Assembly (NCBI GenBank): GCA_949751835.1
Contig: CATKHK010000116.1
Location: forward strand, 1-64,000
Direction of reading: 5' to 3'
From: Blepharisma japonicum
Taxonomy: Eukaryota > Ciliophora > Heterotrichea > Heterotrichida > Blepharismidae
Length of the DNA: 64,000 bases
Part shown: in pieces, positions 19,719 through 32,137 of the stretch
Position numbering within the stretch: position 1 is the first letter of the stretch
Layout of the letters: every line of letters starts with the position of its first letter
Notes under the pieces: generated by a model
Seen by the model: the letters and a program-made list of their open reading frames with translations, nothing else
The model's database searches: none
Told to the model about the DNA's origin: nothing
Position numbers and translations under genes: made by a program

Positions 19719-22115
19719 ATGATAAAATCAAGCTACCCAAAATTGACTTCCAAAAAATCAACGAATTCTTCTCCAGTAAAACCTTCAACAGCTGGGTCAA
19801 TCAACAGAAGAAAATCCTTGTCTCATGATTATAATTATAAATCAGAGTACAGCTGCAATTTAAATGAAGTATTTGAAATTACACAAATTCCTGATGCAAG
19901 ACCGTTTTCTGTAAATGTAATTAAGTCCAAAAGAAATTCTAATATCTTCTGTGATAATGAACTCGATCGTATTGATAAAGATCTGGATGAATTCGAAATA
20001 GGACTTGAAAATACTTATCAAAGCAGTTTTTTAAAAATTAATGGAGAATGAGAAAAATATCAAAAATATTTAGAAAATGTTTCAGTCTGTGCTATACAAA
20101 ATAACAGCAGATTAGGAAATTCCATTATTCGTGGAATCAAAGGGCTGACAAAAGCATTTAAAAAATTATCAAAAAATATAAATGAATTTCCATTAGAAAG
20201 CAAGACAAAAAATTATAAAGAAAAATCTTCACAGACAGAAAAAGAAGAGAAATATGAGCCTAGATTTTGCTCATCTCCTGAATTAGAGTCTTTAAAAGAG
20301 CTGCAATCAAAATTAAAAAATATAAAATTCTCACGAATAACAGGCCAGCTCTGTGATCTTTATGATTCTCTTTGTCAGATGCATACAGATATTCCAAGTC
20401 CTACAGATACCCCAGATCTTATCAAATTTGATAGTGAGGAAGCAGCGAGAGAATTGGAAAAAGATGTAGAAGAGTTAAGAAATGAATTAACCATTAAATT
20501 GATTAAAAAGAAAGTCATCAAGAAAACATTAGACAAAGAATGCCAAGTAGAAAGAGTCCAAAAAGATACTCATAGGGAGGAATTGCTTGAAAATTTATTA
20601 GGAGAAAAAGAGCTTGATATTTTAAAATTGAAGCATAAGTATGAAGAGCTATTAGAAGAGAAAAAGAAATGGTACGAAAAATTAGAAGCACATAGGAATA
20701 GGTCAAATGAAGATGAAAACGCAAGCCAAAATGAGCAAGAAATACAGAGATTAATGGAAAAAACGCATGAGCTTGAGCGTGAGCTCAGGGGGCAAAATAT
20801 TAATGTGGATATTCTAAAAGAAAAATATGAAAGAGTCAGAAAAAACTTTGAAAGGATTAAGAAAGAAAATGGATACTTAAAGGTAAAATTAACAGGAAAA
20901 AGAGTAAAATTGCAAGAAATTAGAGAAACCTTGTTTCAAACAAATATGCTATGAAGAGTAGCAGAAGAAAAAACTAAGCAAATTGAAAACGCTTGGAAAG
21001 TGAAATATGGAAGTGATTTTGTTTTTGGAGAGATAAATACAAACGAAATTATTAAAAAATATAATTTAACAATAGATCAAGAAAGTGATGAAGAATTAAA
21101 AGATGAAATAGGGTTTGAGGGAGCTTTGATCGGATATGATGGTAAGGAAACCATAATGAGCTTTAAAGATAATGATAGTAGAAAAACAGCTCTAAAAATT
21201 AATTCCAATAATACTCCTGATAAAGAATATTATTTAGAAGATACAGGCATAGGTTTTCAAAATAAAGAGAAAATAATTAGCAAAAATGAAAATGATCATG
21301 AAATATATGTTTCAAAAATAGCTAAAGAGGAATTTTCTAATAGTCAAAAGCAAAGCATTAACAGAAAAGGCCAAGCTAAAAATAGCACAGAGCTTCATAC
21401 AAAAAATGATTGATTCCAAACGGATGGCAACGCAAAAGACGAAAAGGCACAGTGCAATTATGTTGATACAAATAATAGCTTTTCAAGTGAACAGCCTAGC
21501 TCAAAAATTATTGAATTAGCTGAGCTAGCAGAAGCAGCAGCACAAAAACTAATACAAACACTTGATCAAGATCAAAATAAACTCTTTGATAAATATAGAC
21601 AAATAATTGAAATGAGAATGCCTGAACTCAAAAAAACCTCAAAAATAAGGTCAAGCCATAATAAATCAACATCAAATAGTCCTCCAAAATTAAGCCATCG
21701 AAGTTTTCAATACTCACGCTTACAAAAGAAAAATAAAAAGCCAAGGCCATCTCCTATTGGAGACTCAATGTTTTCTTCTATGGGGACATCTTTAATCCAT
21801 ACTTCAAAAGTCCATGAAAATAATAAGACATTCTTTTACACAGAAAACTTAAAGACAGAAGGAAATGAAGAAATTCCATCCTTGCTGATTTCTTTATTTA
21901 AAGGAGATGAAGATTATTGGTCATTGTCCCCAACAACAAGAAGGCTTTTAGAAAAATGTATGGAGGGGCATGATTCCCATTTTTGTGGAGAAGATTGCGA
22001 GCATTTGAAAAGAGCAATGAAAATAAAAGCAAAAGATCAAGGTTTCCTTTACCCAATAAAGAAAAAAAATGTTGATGCAAAACTCAAAAATATTTTAATT
22101 TATAAGAAAAAATAA
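19719..22115 (+). CDS. 798-residue coiled-coil protein
   Basis: Three in-frame TGAs read as Trp join what would otherwise be four pieces into one protein. The first 110 residues are basic and Ser-rich. A heptad-rich coiled coil covers about residues 230-415 (ELEKDVEELRNELTIKLIKK; later REELLENLLGEKELDILKLK). A polar middle follows, then a short Cys/His motif near the C-terminus, HDSHFCGEDCEHLKRAMKIK, and LYPIKKKNV. This layout suits a cytoskeletal or basal-body scaffold. The terminal HFCxxDCxHL motif looks like a small metal-binding or docking element; I cannot name its family. No intron was needed. Confidence 0.8.
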
Positions 22116-22210
22116 TTATGCAGAGACAAGTATCTGATTCTCTGAAGATTATTTTTATTGTGATCATAAAGGCAATTTAAATAATAATCTAATTAACTAG
22201 CTCTAAGTTC

Positions 22211-23686
22211 TTAAAATAAATAGTAGATTTTGAGAAACAAAATTCCACAGTGGAGTGCTGCAATCACCAATGAAGCAATTCTTGGAGAATATTTACAATC
22301 GTAAACAGATTCCTTTTCAATTAATTCTCTTCCTGCAATATGCATTATAGGTATCCCAACAGGAACCATCAAAATGCAAAGAGCTCCAGCGATAGACATA
22401 ATAGAACCCTAAATATTTTTTACCAAGTCATACACGAATGCAGAAACAGCCAAAGGTATAATTGCCACAAATAATTTGATTAATAAATCATCGCGCTTTG
22501 AAACATTGTTACTTCCGATCCCATAAAAATAAGACTCCGCGTTATGAGCAAGTGGGATCGCAATTAATGCAAAAGCTGACAAAATTCCTATCGCTGGGGA
22601 TAATACAATAAAATATGAAAAAATATAAGTCCACCACGGTCTCTCTGCTTGAGAATAGCCTGCAGAATAATTTCTAAAGCTAATATTATACTGTCCATAT
22701 ACTTTTGACACAGCCATAGGCACTATAAATCCCATTGGCAAATAAATAAGCAGAGAAGCGATTAAAGCTTTTATCAATATTGGCTTTATAGTATTTCTTT
22801 TATCATTCAAACTGTCAATGATGCTTGGCAAAGAAAGCTGAATCATTGATGCAAACAAAATGATTGGAAGACTTATACCAACATTGGAAATATCAGCCAT
22901 ACTATATTCACTTCTGTTTAAAGGCTTATCGCTATCTATTTCTGTATCTTCTATTATACTGATAACTGATAGTGTAACAACAATGATAATATTCAATACT
23001 GAGCTGGCTGTGATTATATTTTGGATTACTTTTTGTTCGCTCATTTCTACTAATGTTAAATAAATTACTATTGCTGAAAAAATTGCTAAAAAGAACCAAT
23101 AAGTTTTCCAGCATTCGCATGAAAAATCAGAGCATTTATAAATGTCACATGAATCCAAAAATCCTATTTCCAAATTTGATGCTAAAGAACTTGAAAATAT
23201 TACAGCATAACTTGATAAAGTTAGGAGAAATGTAATGACAAAAGAATAGAAATAAGCTGCTTTCCATATTTTGCCGAGTGTTATTTCAACCATCTCAGAA
23301 ATATCGATTCTCTTGGTTATTTCGAAAGAGGAAGAATCCTCATTGCTAATCAAATTAGTTTCTAGGTCAGTTTTGTTTTTGTTTTTCCCAAATAAAATCT
23401 GCTTCAAATTCGGTTTTTTAAGGGAAATCCCTTTTTCTTTTAACTGAATGTAATAGTTGCATCTACTTGTCAGCTCAACTAATTGGCTGCTTCAGATATA
23501 GCCAAGTGAGCAGCAAATAATAGTGTAAAGTCCGCAAATCAACCATCCACTTGCTTTAAATGAATAAGGCAAACCCAAAATTCCTGCACCAATTATAAGG
23601 TTCATTGTAAAAAATAGCCCTGTTAGTGCTCCAATGTTGTTGGATTGATGATGGTCGGAGCATTTCATATCTTTTTCAGGTGGCAT
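22211..23686 (-). CDS. Amino-acid/auxin permease family transporter, copy A
   Basis: Protein of 486 residues in two exons; the 15-base intron is at 22409-22423 (GTAAAAAATATTTAG). The N-terminus has the family hallmark IGALTGLFFTMNLIIGAGIL followed by GLPYSFKASGW, then about ten further hydrophobic segments, as in the AAAP family (SLC38/AVT type) that carries amino acids with H+ or Na+. A conserved stretch VYGQYNISFRNYSAGYSQAE lies in a loop. At the N-terminal end one in-frame TGA is read as Trp. It forms a head-to-head pair with a close paralogue starting at 24206. The main uncertainty is substrate, which cannot be read from sequence. Confidence 0.88.
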
Positions 23687-24205
23687 TTAACTTAATATAT
23701 ATTAAGTATAGTTTTTACTGGATTTAATTCTTTGAATTAAAATCAATTTAAGACCATGATTTTAAAGCTTAGGATTACGTAAGCAATTTAATTATGAATT
23801 TTATTATTATATTAAAATAAGAAAATCTGGAGTTTTGGAAGAGTTATTTGTAAAATTTACAAATATATTTTCTAAAGTCATCAATTATTATATAATTCCA
23901 TTGACGTCTACGTGCACATTATTTTTCTACTCCTAATTTCATTAACGTCCTAAAATATCAAAATTTTCTAATTCAATCCTATATGATTGGAATAAAAAGG
24001 TGAAAAAATAACTATAAGAAAAATTTCCCTTAATAGGTTGAAAATGTCTTATAAAATGTATTATGATCTCTACTTGAGATACTCGATACTCTTTTTAAAC
24101 AGATTTTCTTTCTAACAATAATATCAAGCTTTTCTATTGCATCCATCATATAGAAAAAAATTATTAGGGTTTATTTTTATGAATTAATAAATCTCCAGAC
24201 ATATA
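23687..24205. other. Shared divergent promoter region
   Basis: 519 AT-rich bases separate the starts of the two head-to-head transporter genes, so it must hold both promoters. The plus-strand gene is preceded by an AATAAAT element about 15 bases before its ATG. No other motif recognised. Confidence 0.5.
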
Positions 24206-25684
24206 ATGTCTTCTAAAAAGGTCTCTGATGAATCCACCTCAGCCAAAGAACACCAAATAGGAGCTATAACTGGGCTGTTCTTTACAATGAACTTAATCGT
24301 AGGAGCAGGACTTCTTGGTCTGCCCTATGCATTTCGCATGAGTGGCTGGGCAATTTCAGGTATTTATACAATCTTTTGCATATTTTTAGGCTATGTTTGA
24401 GCCTGCCAGCTTATCGAAGTAATGAGTAGATGTGAAGCGCTTCTACAGCTCGAAGCGCAAGGTCTCGCTGTTCAAAGACCTTCATTTAAAGAGCTTTTGT
24501 TCGGAAGAAATAAAACAAAGCTTCATGATCCTCTTATAGGGAGAGATTGTCAGCCTGATATAACTCAAAGAAGAATTGACATCTGTGAGATGATCAATGT
24601 CCTATTTGGCAAAACTTGGAAAAAAATCTATTTAAGTGGCATGATCTTAGACACTATTTTAAGCCTTGCCAGCTATTCAATTGTTTTTTCTAGCTCACTT
24701 GCCTCAAACTTGGAAATTGGGTTCTTAGATACCTGCGATATCTATAAATCTGAAGGGTTTTTTAGTGATTGCTGGAAAACTTATTGGTTCTTCTTGGCAA
24801 TTTTTACAGGGGTTTCTATTTATTTAACATTGATTGAAATGCATGAACAAAAAGTGATACAAAATGTGATCACTGGGGCTTCATTATTTAATATTTTAAT
24901 TGTGCTAACGCTATCAATAATCAGTTTGGCTACAAATACAGCAATTGATAGTTCTGACTCTATTGATCCAGGCTCTTATAAAGCAGCTGACATTTATAAT
25001 ATTGGGATCAGCTTGCCAATTATTTTATTTGCGTCAATTTATCAGACCTCTCTGCCAAGTATTATTGAGTTTGTAGGAGAAAAAACGACCAGCATTAAAA
25101 AAATTTTGACCTATGCACTGTTTGCGTCATTATTTATATACTTATCAATGGGACTAATAGTTCCAGCAGCTGTTTCAGGCGTATATGGTCAATATAACAT
25201 TAGCTTTAGAAACTACTCTGCAGGGTATTCTCAAGCTGAAAGACCATGGTGGACTTATGTTATTGCTTATATCATTGTCCTATCCCCAGCTGTCGGAATT
25301 TTATCCTTATTCCCATTAGTTGCAATCCCTCTTGCTCATAACCTTATTACTTATATATACGGTTTTGAAAAGCCAGTTGGCGTTCGATTAGGAGATTATA
25401 TTATAAAGCTTATTGTTGTTTTGCTACCATTAATATTAGCATTTATTGAGTACGATTTGGTAAAAATTATTTAGGGAAGCATTCTTTCTATTGCAGGGGC
25501 TATCACTATTGTCTTAGTTTCAATTACGATTCCTATCATGCATATTGCATCAAGAGAAATGATTGATGTGCCATCACATTATGATTTTAAGTATTCTCCT
25601 AGGCTGGTCTCTATCTTTGTTGTGGTAGTTCATATTGGAGTTTTAATATTCAAAGCTTATTATGCTATTTTCCCTGAAGAGTAA
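24206..25684 (+). CDS. Amino-acid/auxin permease family transporter, copy B
   Basis: Protein of 487 residues in two exons; a 15-base intron at 25460-25474 (GTAAAAATTATTTAG) sits at exactly the same codon (after Tyr-Asp-Leu) as in copy A. It shares IGAITGLFFTMNLIVGAGLL, GLPYAFRMSGWAISG, and the loop VYGQYNISFRNYSAGYSQAE with copy A, while the hydrophilic loop after the second membrane segment differs more. TGA at 24398-24400 is read as Trp. Family: AAAP (SLC38/AVT-like) amino-acid permease with about eleven membrane segments. The inverted arrangement and shared intron show a duplication by inversion. Confidence 0.9.
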
Positions 25685-25813
25685 CTAATTCCTAGCGTTT
25701 AGCTTATTTAATAGCGTTAATCTTTTATTTAATAAGACTTCTTAAATCTGAATTTTTTTGTATAAAAATACTTTAAAATTCCATCACTTCTTTCTTATAA
25801 ATAAAAATCATAA

Positions 25814-26767
25814 ATGGAACAGTGCCGAGTCTGCTTAGAGCTTCAGCCTTCAGAGTACTTTCTCCAAACCCAATGTGGCTGTCGTGCATGCTTAGAGTGC
25901 CAACAAAGCTGAGCTCGATCTCAACTAGAAGATTCCAAAGTAATTCTAAAATGTCCAATGCCAGAATGCTCATCTGCCTTATCTGCACAAGAACTCTTAA
26001 CAATTCTTACTGAAGATGACCAAGAAAATTTATGGAAATCTCAGTTTAAACTATATTTAAAACTTGCACCAGATATAAAATTTTGCCCCAAACAAGACTG
26101 TCACTATGCAGGGATTTTTAATAAAAATCAAACTCAATTTTATTGTGAAGCATGCCAACATTGCTGGGAAGAAAAAAAAGAAACTTGAACAGTCTGGCTG
26201 AAAAATTTAAAAAGTAAGGTAGATGATTGATTTTCTGGGCTTTGGAAAAGCGTATTTTGTAAGTCATGCCCAAGCTGTGGGATTAGTATAGAAAAGAACG
26301 AAGGATGCAAACACATGGAATGCATTATTTGTGGGGACAATTTTTGTTGGCTTTGTATGAAATCGTATGGAAACCATCAAGAAGTTGAATGCGCAAACCC
26401 AAATTTTGATGGGCCAATAATAATGGCACTTGTATTAGGTATTTTTTTTATTGCCAAAATTTTTACAGAATTTCAAAGTGTATTGAATTTGACGCTATTT
26501 TTGGTATCATATTTTTTTTTCCTTCTTGGAACAGCTACACAAACTTGTCTGGATTATGGAATAGCAGAAAATTTACTTGGGAAATTGACAAGCACTGAGC
26601 CGTCTTTTTGTCAAACAAATCTCCATCTTATGAATTTTATCATAGTCAGAGTTCTTATTATCTTAATTGCAAACATGGTAAAAGCATCAAATAGCCTTTC
26701 GTTCTATTTTGATGCTGCTTTATTCATTTTTGTTATAATTTTTAAGCTTACTAAACGATATTTGTAA
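25814..26767 (+). CDS. RBR-type E3 ubiquitin ligase with C-terminal membrane segments
   Basis: Protein of 317 residues with several TGA-coded Trp. RING1 begins at once (CRVCLELQP, later CGCRACLEC, CPMPEC). The IBR domain follows (FCPKQDC, FYCEACQHCW), then RING2: CPSCGISIEKNEGCKHMECI, CGDNFCWLC. Cys165 in NEGCKHMEC matches the catalytic Cys of HHARI and parkin that takes ubiquitin from the E2 as a thioester. After RING2 come two to four hydrophobic segments (IIMALVLGIFFIAKIF and others), so the ligase is probably fixed in a membrane with the RBR module in the cytosol, like RNF144 or RNF19. The start at 25814 places the first RING Cys at residue 4, so nothing seems to be missing. Confidence 0.88.
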
Positions 26768-26865
26768 TAGTTTGATTATCTTTGATGAAAAATTTGATTT
26801 AAAGCCAATTGAATATCATTAAATTTTATAAATAAAATTAAAACTTTCAGGTTAAAATATATTAA

Positions 26866-27684
26866 TTATTGCTTTGGCTTTCCTATTAAAAAGGTTATTG
26901 GGAATTTTACGGTTTTTACTTCATTTCTACTCCAAACTTTTAAAAATTTTTCAAAAAATGGCTGTGAAGGATCTGCATTCAATTCTTTAATTGCTGTTTG
27001 CAATCCTGACCAAGTGTGAAGATAATTCCAATAATCTTCCAAACTCCATTCTTTTCTAATATCCCTTGTTGGTGGCAGTGGGACATTTCTATCAAAAGGA
27101 AATTCCAAATTTGCATATCCCTCATCTACATGTCTTCTTTGAGGATCCCAATATTTTTTGCCTAAAACTCCTTCATAAATTTCCATCATAATTTCATCAA
27201 CATGGCTGTTTACTGTTGGCAACTGGTAAGTCCAAGCTGCAATAACTCCATCTTTTTTTAAAACTTTATTTACTGCATCATAGAACCGATCTAAATTGAA
27301 CCAATGCAAAGCTTGGGCAATTGTAATTAAATCGACATTGTTGTAAGTCAAATACTTGTGAGTGTCTATTGTTTCTGATGATAATTCTGCTGGGAGGCTC
27401 TCGAAAATCGGCGAATTTGAAGTTTGGATTTGTTTTGCACTGTTTATTTGATTTGAGCTAAGATCGGTACCTATAACTGTTGTATAGTATTTGCAAAGAG
27501 GAAATGCTGCTTGGCCCGAGCCGGTTGCAACATCTCAGGCGACTTGATGATCTCTGGTAAGTGATGATAAATGAGAAAATAAATCTTGAGGATAATCAGG
27601 TCTATACTTGGCATATGAAGAAGAAAAACCAGAAAATAAATCTTTCGAGAAAAATCTAGCGCTAATTTTTCTTGATGGGTTCAT
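26866..27684 (-). CDS. SAM-dependent methyltransferase (class I)
   Basis: Protein of 272 residues; the start at 27684 is recovered by reading one TGA as Trp ([17 protein letters not shown]). Motif I is [12 protein letters not shown], the acidic end of strand 2 is [11 protein letters not shown], and motif IV is [14 protein letters not shown]. The N-terminal [13 protein letters not shown] is typical of the group of small-molecule methyltransferases related to yeast YHR209W (CRG1) and Dictyostelium homologues. The substrate is unknown. No introns. It lies tail to tail with the RBR ligase. Confidence 0.85.
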
Positions 27685-27976
27685 ATAATTTTTATTGTTA
27701 AAATCATTGGCACATTAATTAATTAATTCACCTAACAATAACAATTATTATTCAATCTCGTTTGGAGGATGGGTTTAAGAAAATATTTATAAAAACTGTA
27801 GTACAATAAATAAATTATTAAGTAGCCCCATAATATTATTTGAAGGCTTTGGTATATTAAATCCCCATGTTATTTATAGCACTTGATTAATAGGTTTGAT
27901 TTTATTAAAATTTGTTAATAAATAATGATATAAAATCAAAGGTCTTACTATATGTCAGTTATTTATAATAACTAAT

Positions 27977-29446
27977 TTAAATCTTTTCCATAATAAGTGA
28001 CTGGAACTCTCTTAAATCAATTTCCCCATCTCCATTTTGATCGACTTCTTTAATGATATCTCTCCATACTGCATCATCCAGCAACTCTCCATTCGATAAA
28101 ATATCTCTCAGCTCTTTTACAGAAATTGACCCACTACCATCCTTATCAAAAAGTCTAAATGCAGTCTCCAAATTTTTCTTTGAAAAAAGAATTTCACGTC
28201 TCAGTGTAGCCTGAATGAATTCTGTATAATCAATAAACCCACTATGGTCAGTATCTACATTTTTCATAATCTGGTCTACTTGTTTGCCGGGATCAATTCC
28301 ACCTACACATTCTTTATATTTTTCTAATAATTCTTCTTTGCTGACTCTTCCATCTCCGTTTCTATCAAGCAAGCGAAAAGCGTTTCTCAGCTCTTTTGTA
28401 TCAGCTTGAGATACAAGCTGAGCAGAAATGAAAGTCGAAATAGCAGTTTTCAGCTTACTATTTGAGTTAAAATGAGTAAGCTGCTGCAAAACTCCAGAAA
28501 GGGCTTGATTATTGTGATCTTGGCTGAGATTTTCTAAATCCTTGTACTTTTTTACTCAGCTGTGCTCCAAAGCTTCTTGTGCTGTAATTCTTGATAAGAG
28601 GTTTTTATCTAGCAGCTTTATTATAAGGTCTTTGGCTTCTTCTGAAACGTATTCGAAGCCACGCCATTCTGAGTTTAAATTCCCAGTTCTTATATTTCTT
28701 AAGATTTCTGAATCAGTTTTTCCATTAAAAGGTGGCCTTCCAGACAATAATATATACAAAATAACTCCACAGCTTCATTCATCGCACTTTTCATTGTATG
28801 AATTTAACAAAACTTCTGGAGCTATATAATAGACAGAGCCATAGCAGCCTGATATCTTTGTTTTGTTGTCAAAAATAGTTGAGCTTCCAAAATCTGCCAC
28901 TTTGATAGTGTAGTCTTCATTCCTTTCATCAAGTAGAATATTTTCAGGTTTTATATCTCTGTGGATGATATTTTTTGAGTGGCAGTATGCAACTGCTGAG
29001 AATAGCTGGTACATTATCTTCGCTGCTTCTTGCTCTGTGAAAACCCTCTTCTTAACGATTTTATTAAATAGCTCGCCACCAGAACAAAATTCCATGATGA
29101 CATAAAAACTTTTTTTATCTTCAAAAATTTGAAAAACTTTCAAAATATTGGGATGATCAAGCTGCTTTAGAACTTGAATTTCTTTTAATTTAAACGTATG
29201 AGTCATATGATCTTTTCCTAAGGCCTGCTTCGAAACCACTTTAACCGCTCGGACTTTTCCAGTTTTTCTTTCAATGCATTGATAAACAGTTGAAAATGCT
29301 CCGTGGCCTAGCTGGTGGTCGACCTCATATTCTGTAGTGAAAACGTCGCTTTTTTCTAATATAAACATCCCAGGATTTATACGGATTTGTGGGTAGCTTT
29401 TATTCACGTGAGAGGATTTCTTGTTTTTACTTGGCACGCATCCCAT
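27977..29446 (-). CDS. Calcium-dependent protein kinase (CDPK)
   Basis: Protein of 489 residues with two TGA-coded Trp. It starts MGCVPSKNKK, a classic N-myristoylation site (Gly2) with a palmitoylatable Cys3, so it is likely membrane-attached. Kinase domain about residues 40-305: GHGAFSTVY loop, Lys69 in VRAVKVV, IHRDIKPENI (Asp164), DFG at 185-187, APEVL. An autoinhibitory junction follows and then four EF-hands with complete loops starting near Asp361 (DRNGDGRVSKEE), Asp398, Asp434 (DKDGSGSISVKE) and Asp469 (DQNGDGEIDLRE). All key residues are present, so it should be an active, Ca2+-activated Ser/Thr kinase, as in ciliate and apicomplexan CDPKs. Confidence 0.95.
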
Positions 29447-29725
29447 TTTTGTTTATACTGATATCAAAGTTTAGGCTTGTTTGAAACTGATTATTAATTA
29501 AATCTGTGGTAAAACTCTTTGTTTTTTATTCATAATTGTGGAAAATAATTGACATTTTGAATTAAGTTAATTTATCTCTAAAGATTATTCGTTTTGGCTT
29601 TGGTAATGCTCCTTAAAGAATAAATCTTCTCGAATACCTGACCCAGTATAATTAATAAAATTAATGATTTAAATTTTTTTGTTTGTTTAATGATAATCAT
29701 TTTTTATGAAATTATATTAATTATA

Positions 29726-30412
29726 TTAAAAACTATAATCCTCTGTTTTTTTAGCAAATGAAGTTTGGTTTCTAATTGGAGCAAAAATCCCACTATTGCT
29801 TCTGGCAAAAATTCCTGGCAAATCATATGTTCCTGGCCCAGGACTTTCATCTAATTGATGCAAGTTTTTTCTTTCTCCATGTCCAAACCCGATTTTTGAA
29901 AAGTTCGATCTTTCAACAATTTTAAAACTGGGGTTATACGTCCCAGGGGCAGGAGTTAAATATTTCTCCTTAAACTGTATTCTGGGCCTTAATGTAAACT
30001 TAGGGCTATTTTGCCCTAAAGGTGAGGCTATATTATAAGCTCCAGGTCCTGGAACAATTTTTGTTTTTATTGGTGTTCGCTCTGCTGTTACTCCAGAACT
30101 AAAATTAACAGCTCTTGAATGTATAGCAGAATAGTTTTGTGGGGTGTAACATGTTGGTGGGGGCGAATCTCTGCCTTTCTCATTTTTAGGCTCTCATCTT
30201 TTTCCAAAGCCAAAAGAAGTTGACCTTTTTGATAGAGAAGTTGGAGGGATTATAAAGCCTGGAGTTGAAGAAGTTTGCTTGTGCATAAATCTGTCAGCCT
30301 TGCAAAAGCTTCAGTGATAAGAATCCTTTCCTAGTGTCGTGTTTAGAGGATCGGTGCTTAAAGATGAGCTTCTTAGCGGCGAGTAAAATTTCGGTTTTAA
30401 GGTGTCCTTCAT
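29726..30412 (-). CDS. PG-rich repeat (SHIPPO/ODF3-like) axonemal protein
   Basis: Protein of 228 residues, apparent only when two TGAs are read as Trp. It contains repeats of the sperm-tail PG-rich type: VPGPGAYNIASPLG, TPAPGTYNPSFKI, SPGPGTYDLPGIF, plus more divergent ones with FGFGKRW and STPGFIIPPTS near the N-terminus. SHIPPO/ODF3/STPG proteins bind or lie inside ciliary and cortical microtubules. Start MKDTLKPKFYSPLRSSS at 30412, stop TAA at 29726-29728. No introns. Confidence 0.8.
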
Positions 30413-30693
30413 ATAGTAGATGGAAAAAAAAATTATTTTGGGATGGTATTCGTTATGAAATTATAATAAAAAGTATAGAAACTCAAGAAAACAAAATAAT
30501 AGCATAAACGGTTAAATAAAATATTAAAATATAGCTTAGGTAATACAGTATTAATTGTTCATTAAATATATTTAATTTAACTAGAAATAAGGCATATTAA
30601 TATTTAATAAAATTTGGATATTGAGAATTCAGCTGGAGTTTTCGTATATATTTTAAATTATAAAAGCATCTAATTACAACTGATTTTGCTAAA

Positions 30694-31998
30694 TTAAAGA
30701 TATTCTTTAATAAACTTTTGAGTTGAATCGATTTTTTCTTCTATAACTGGGAAGAACTTCTTGAACTCCAGCCAACTTAGCTCAGGCTTTTCTGCCATAT
30801 GAATAATATCACTTGTGATGCCATTAATAAGGTCATCAATATCAGCATTTCGATCAACTTTTGATAAAATCAAGCTCTTCAAGACATCTTTCATTAAATT
30901 TTCAATTTCAACTGAAGAAATAGAGCCAGATCCATCAACATCGCAGTCGTTAAATGCCCGTCTTAGATTTCCTCTTAAAAGTCTGCTTTCATGATGAATG
31001 TCTCCACCGCTTGCATATTGCAGTCACTCTCTCCTGGTAATATATCCTTTCTTCTCTGTGTCAACAGCCCTCATAACTTCTTCTACTTTATCTAGGGTCA
31101 CTTCTTTTCCTCTTTGAAAGCTCATTAACACCCTAACTTCTCCTTTATCTAATTTTCCAGTCTTTAAAAAGTCACTCACTGAATAAGCGACCCAATCCTT
31201 TATTGCTTCAAAATAATTGTCTTCAGTTACGAGCTCACTATTTTCGTCAGTCATCATTTTGAGTAAAAGCTGAACTTCAGCTTCTTCAAGCTCTTGAATT
31301 TCTTCTATTTTTTGTAGCTCTTCAATTAAAATATTTTTATGTGCTACTTTGTCTCCTCCAATAATTTCAGCTATTTTTTGAAAAATTTCATCAAAAACCG
31401 TTATTTTTTTATCAAATTTAATTTTTGCAAGCTGAAAAGACTGTCTCGAAGACAAAATTGCCATAATTTCTTGAAACTCTTCATTATTTTCAGTTCAGTT
31501 CTGGATTTCTTCTAAACTCAGCGTTTTGCTTTCATCTTTATCAATTTCACCAAATATTTGTCTTGCTACGTTAAAAATAGTTGATTTATTTGGTACAATC
31601 CCAGTCCCTATTTTTCCTAACGCTCTTGTGAATGCTCCAATAGTCATGACCAATTCATTCATATCAATAGTTCCTGAGTTATCAAAATCAAACAGCTGAA
31701 ATAGATGCTCAACTTTCCACTGCACAGTGGATTGGCATGCCAACACTATCAAAGCAAGTGTCTCAAATAAATCCACTTGTTCAGTGTTCTGGCTTAGCCT
31801 ATCAAAATAGCTAGTTACATCACTTAAGATTGGGCTAAATAAATCATCGAAATCTTCATAGTTCAGTGTATATGTGTTTGGGTAGTTAATAGTGTAGTAT
31901 TCCATGGTTTCGTCAATATCTCTTGCCCTCGCTTCCTTTAATTGAGCAACTAAAGGATCTGAAGCATTGAGCTTGTATCGAGTAAGCAGTCCTCCCAT
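30694..31998 (-). CDS. EF-hand calcium-binding protein
   Basis: Protein of 434 residues with two TGA-coded Trp. It starts MGGLLTRYKL, a possible N-myristoylation signal. EF-hands are visible near residues 103-114 (DFDNSGTIDMNE), near 155-168 (EIDKDESKTLSLEE), and near 352-363 (DCDVDGSGSISSVE); a weaker one lies near RAVDTEKKGYITRRE. The first and third listed loops have good calcium ligands, the others are partial. Helical linkers separate the pairs. No enzyme domain is present, so it is probably a calcium sensor or a cytoskeletal regulator. The exact family is unclear. Confidence 0.8.
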
Positions 31999-32137
31999 CT
32001 TTTATCTATTCGTGTAACTAATTTATAAACAAAATCACAGTATAAATAATTTAAAAGCTAATTTTGCCCAAAAATTATAAATTTCAATAAAATGAGCAAT
32101 TTATTAGGTCTATACAAAATATATAATCATTCTGAAA

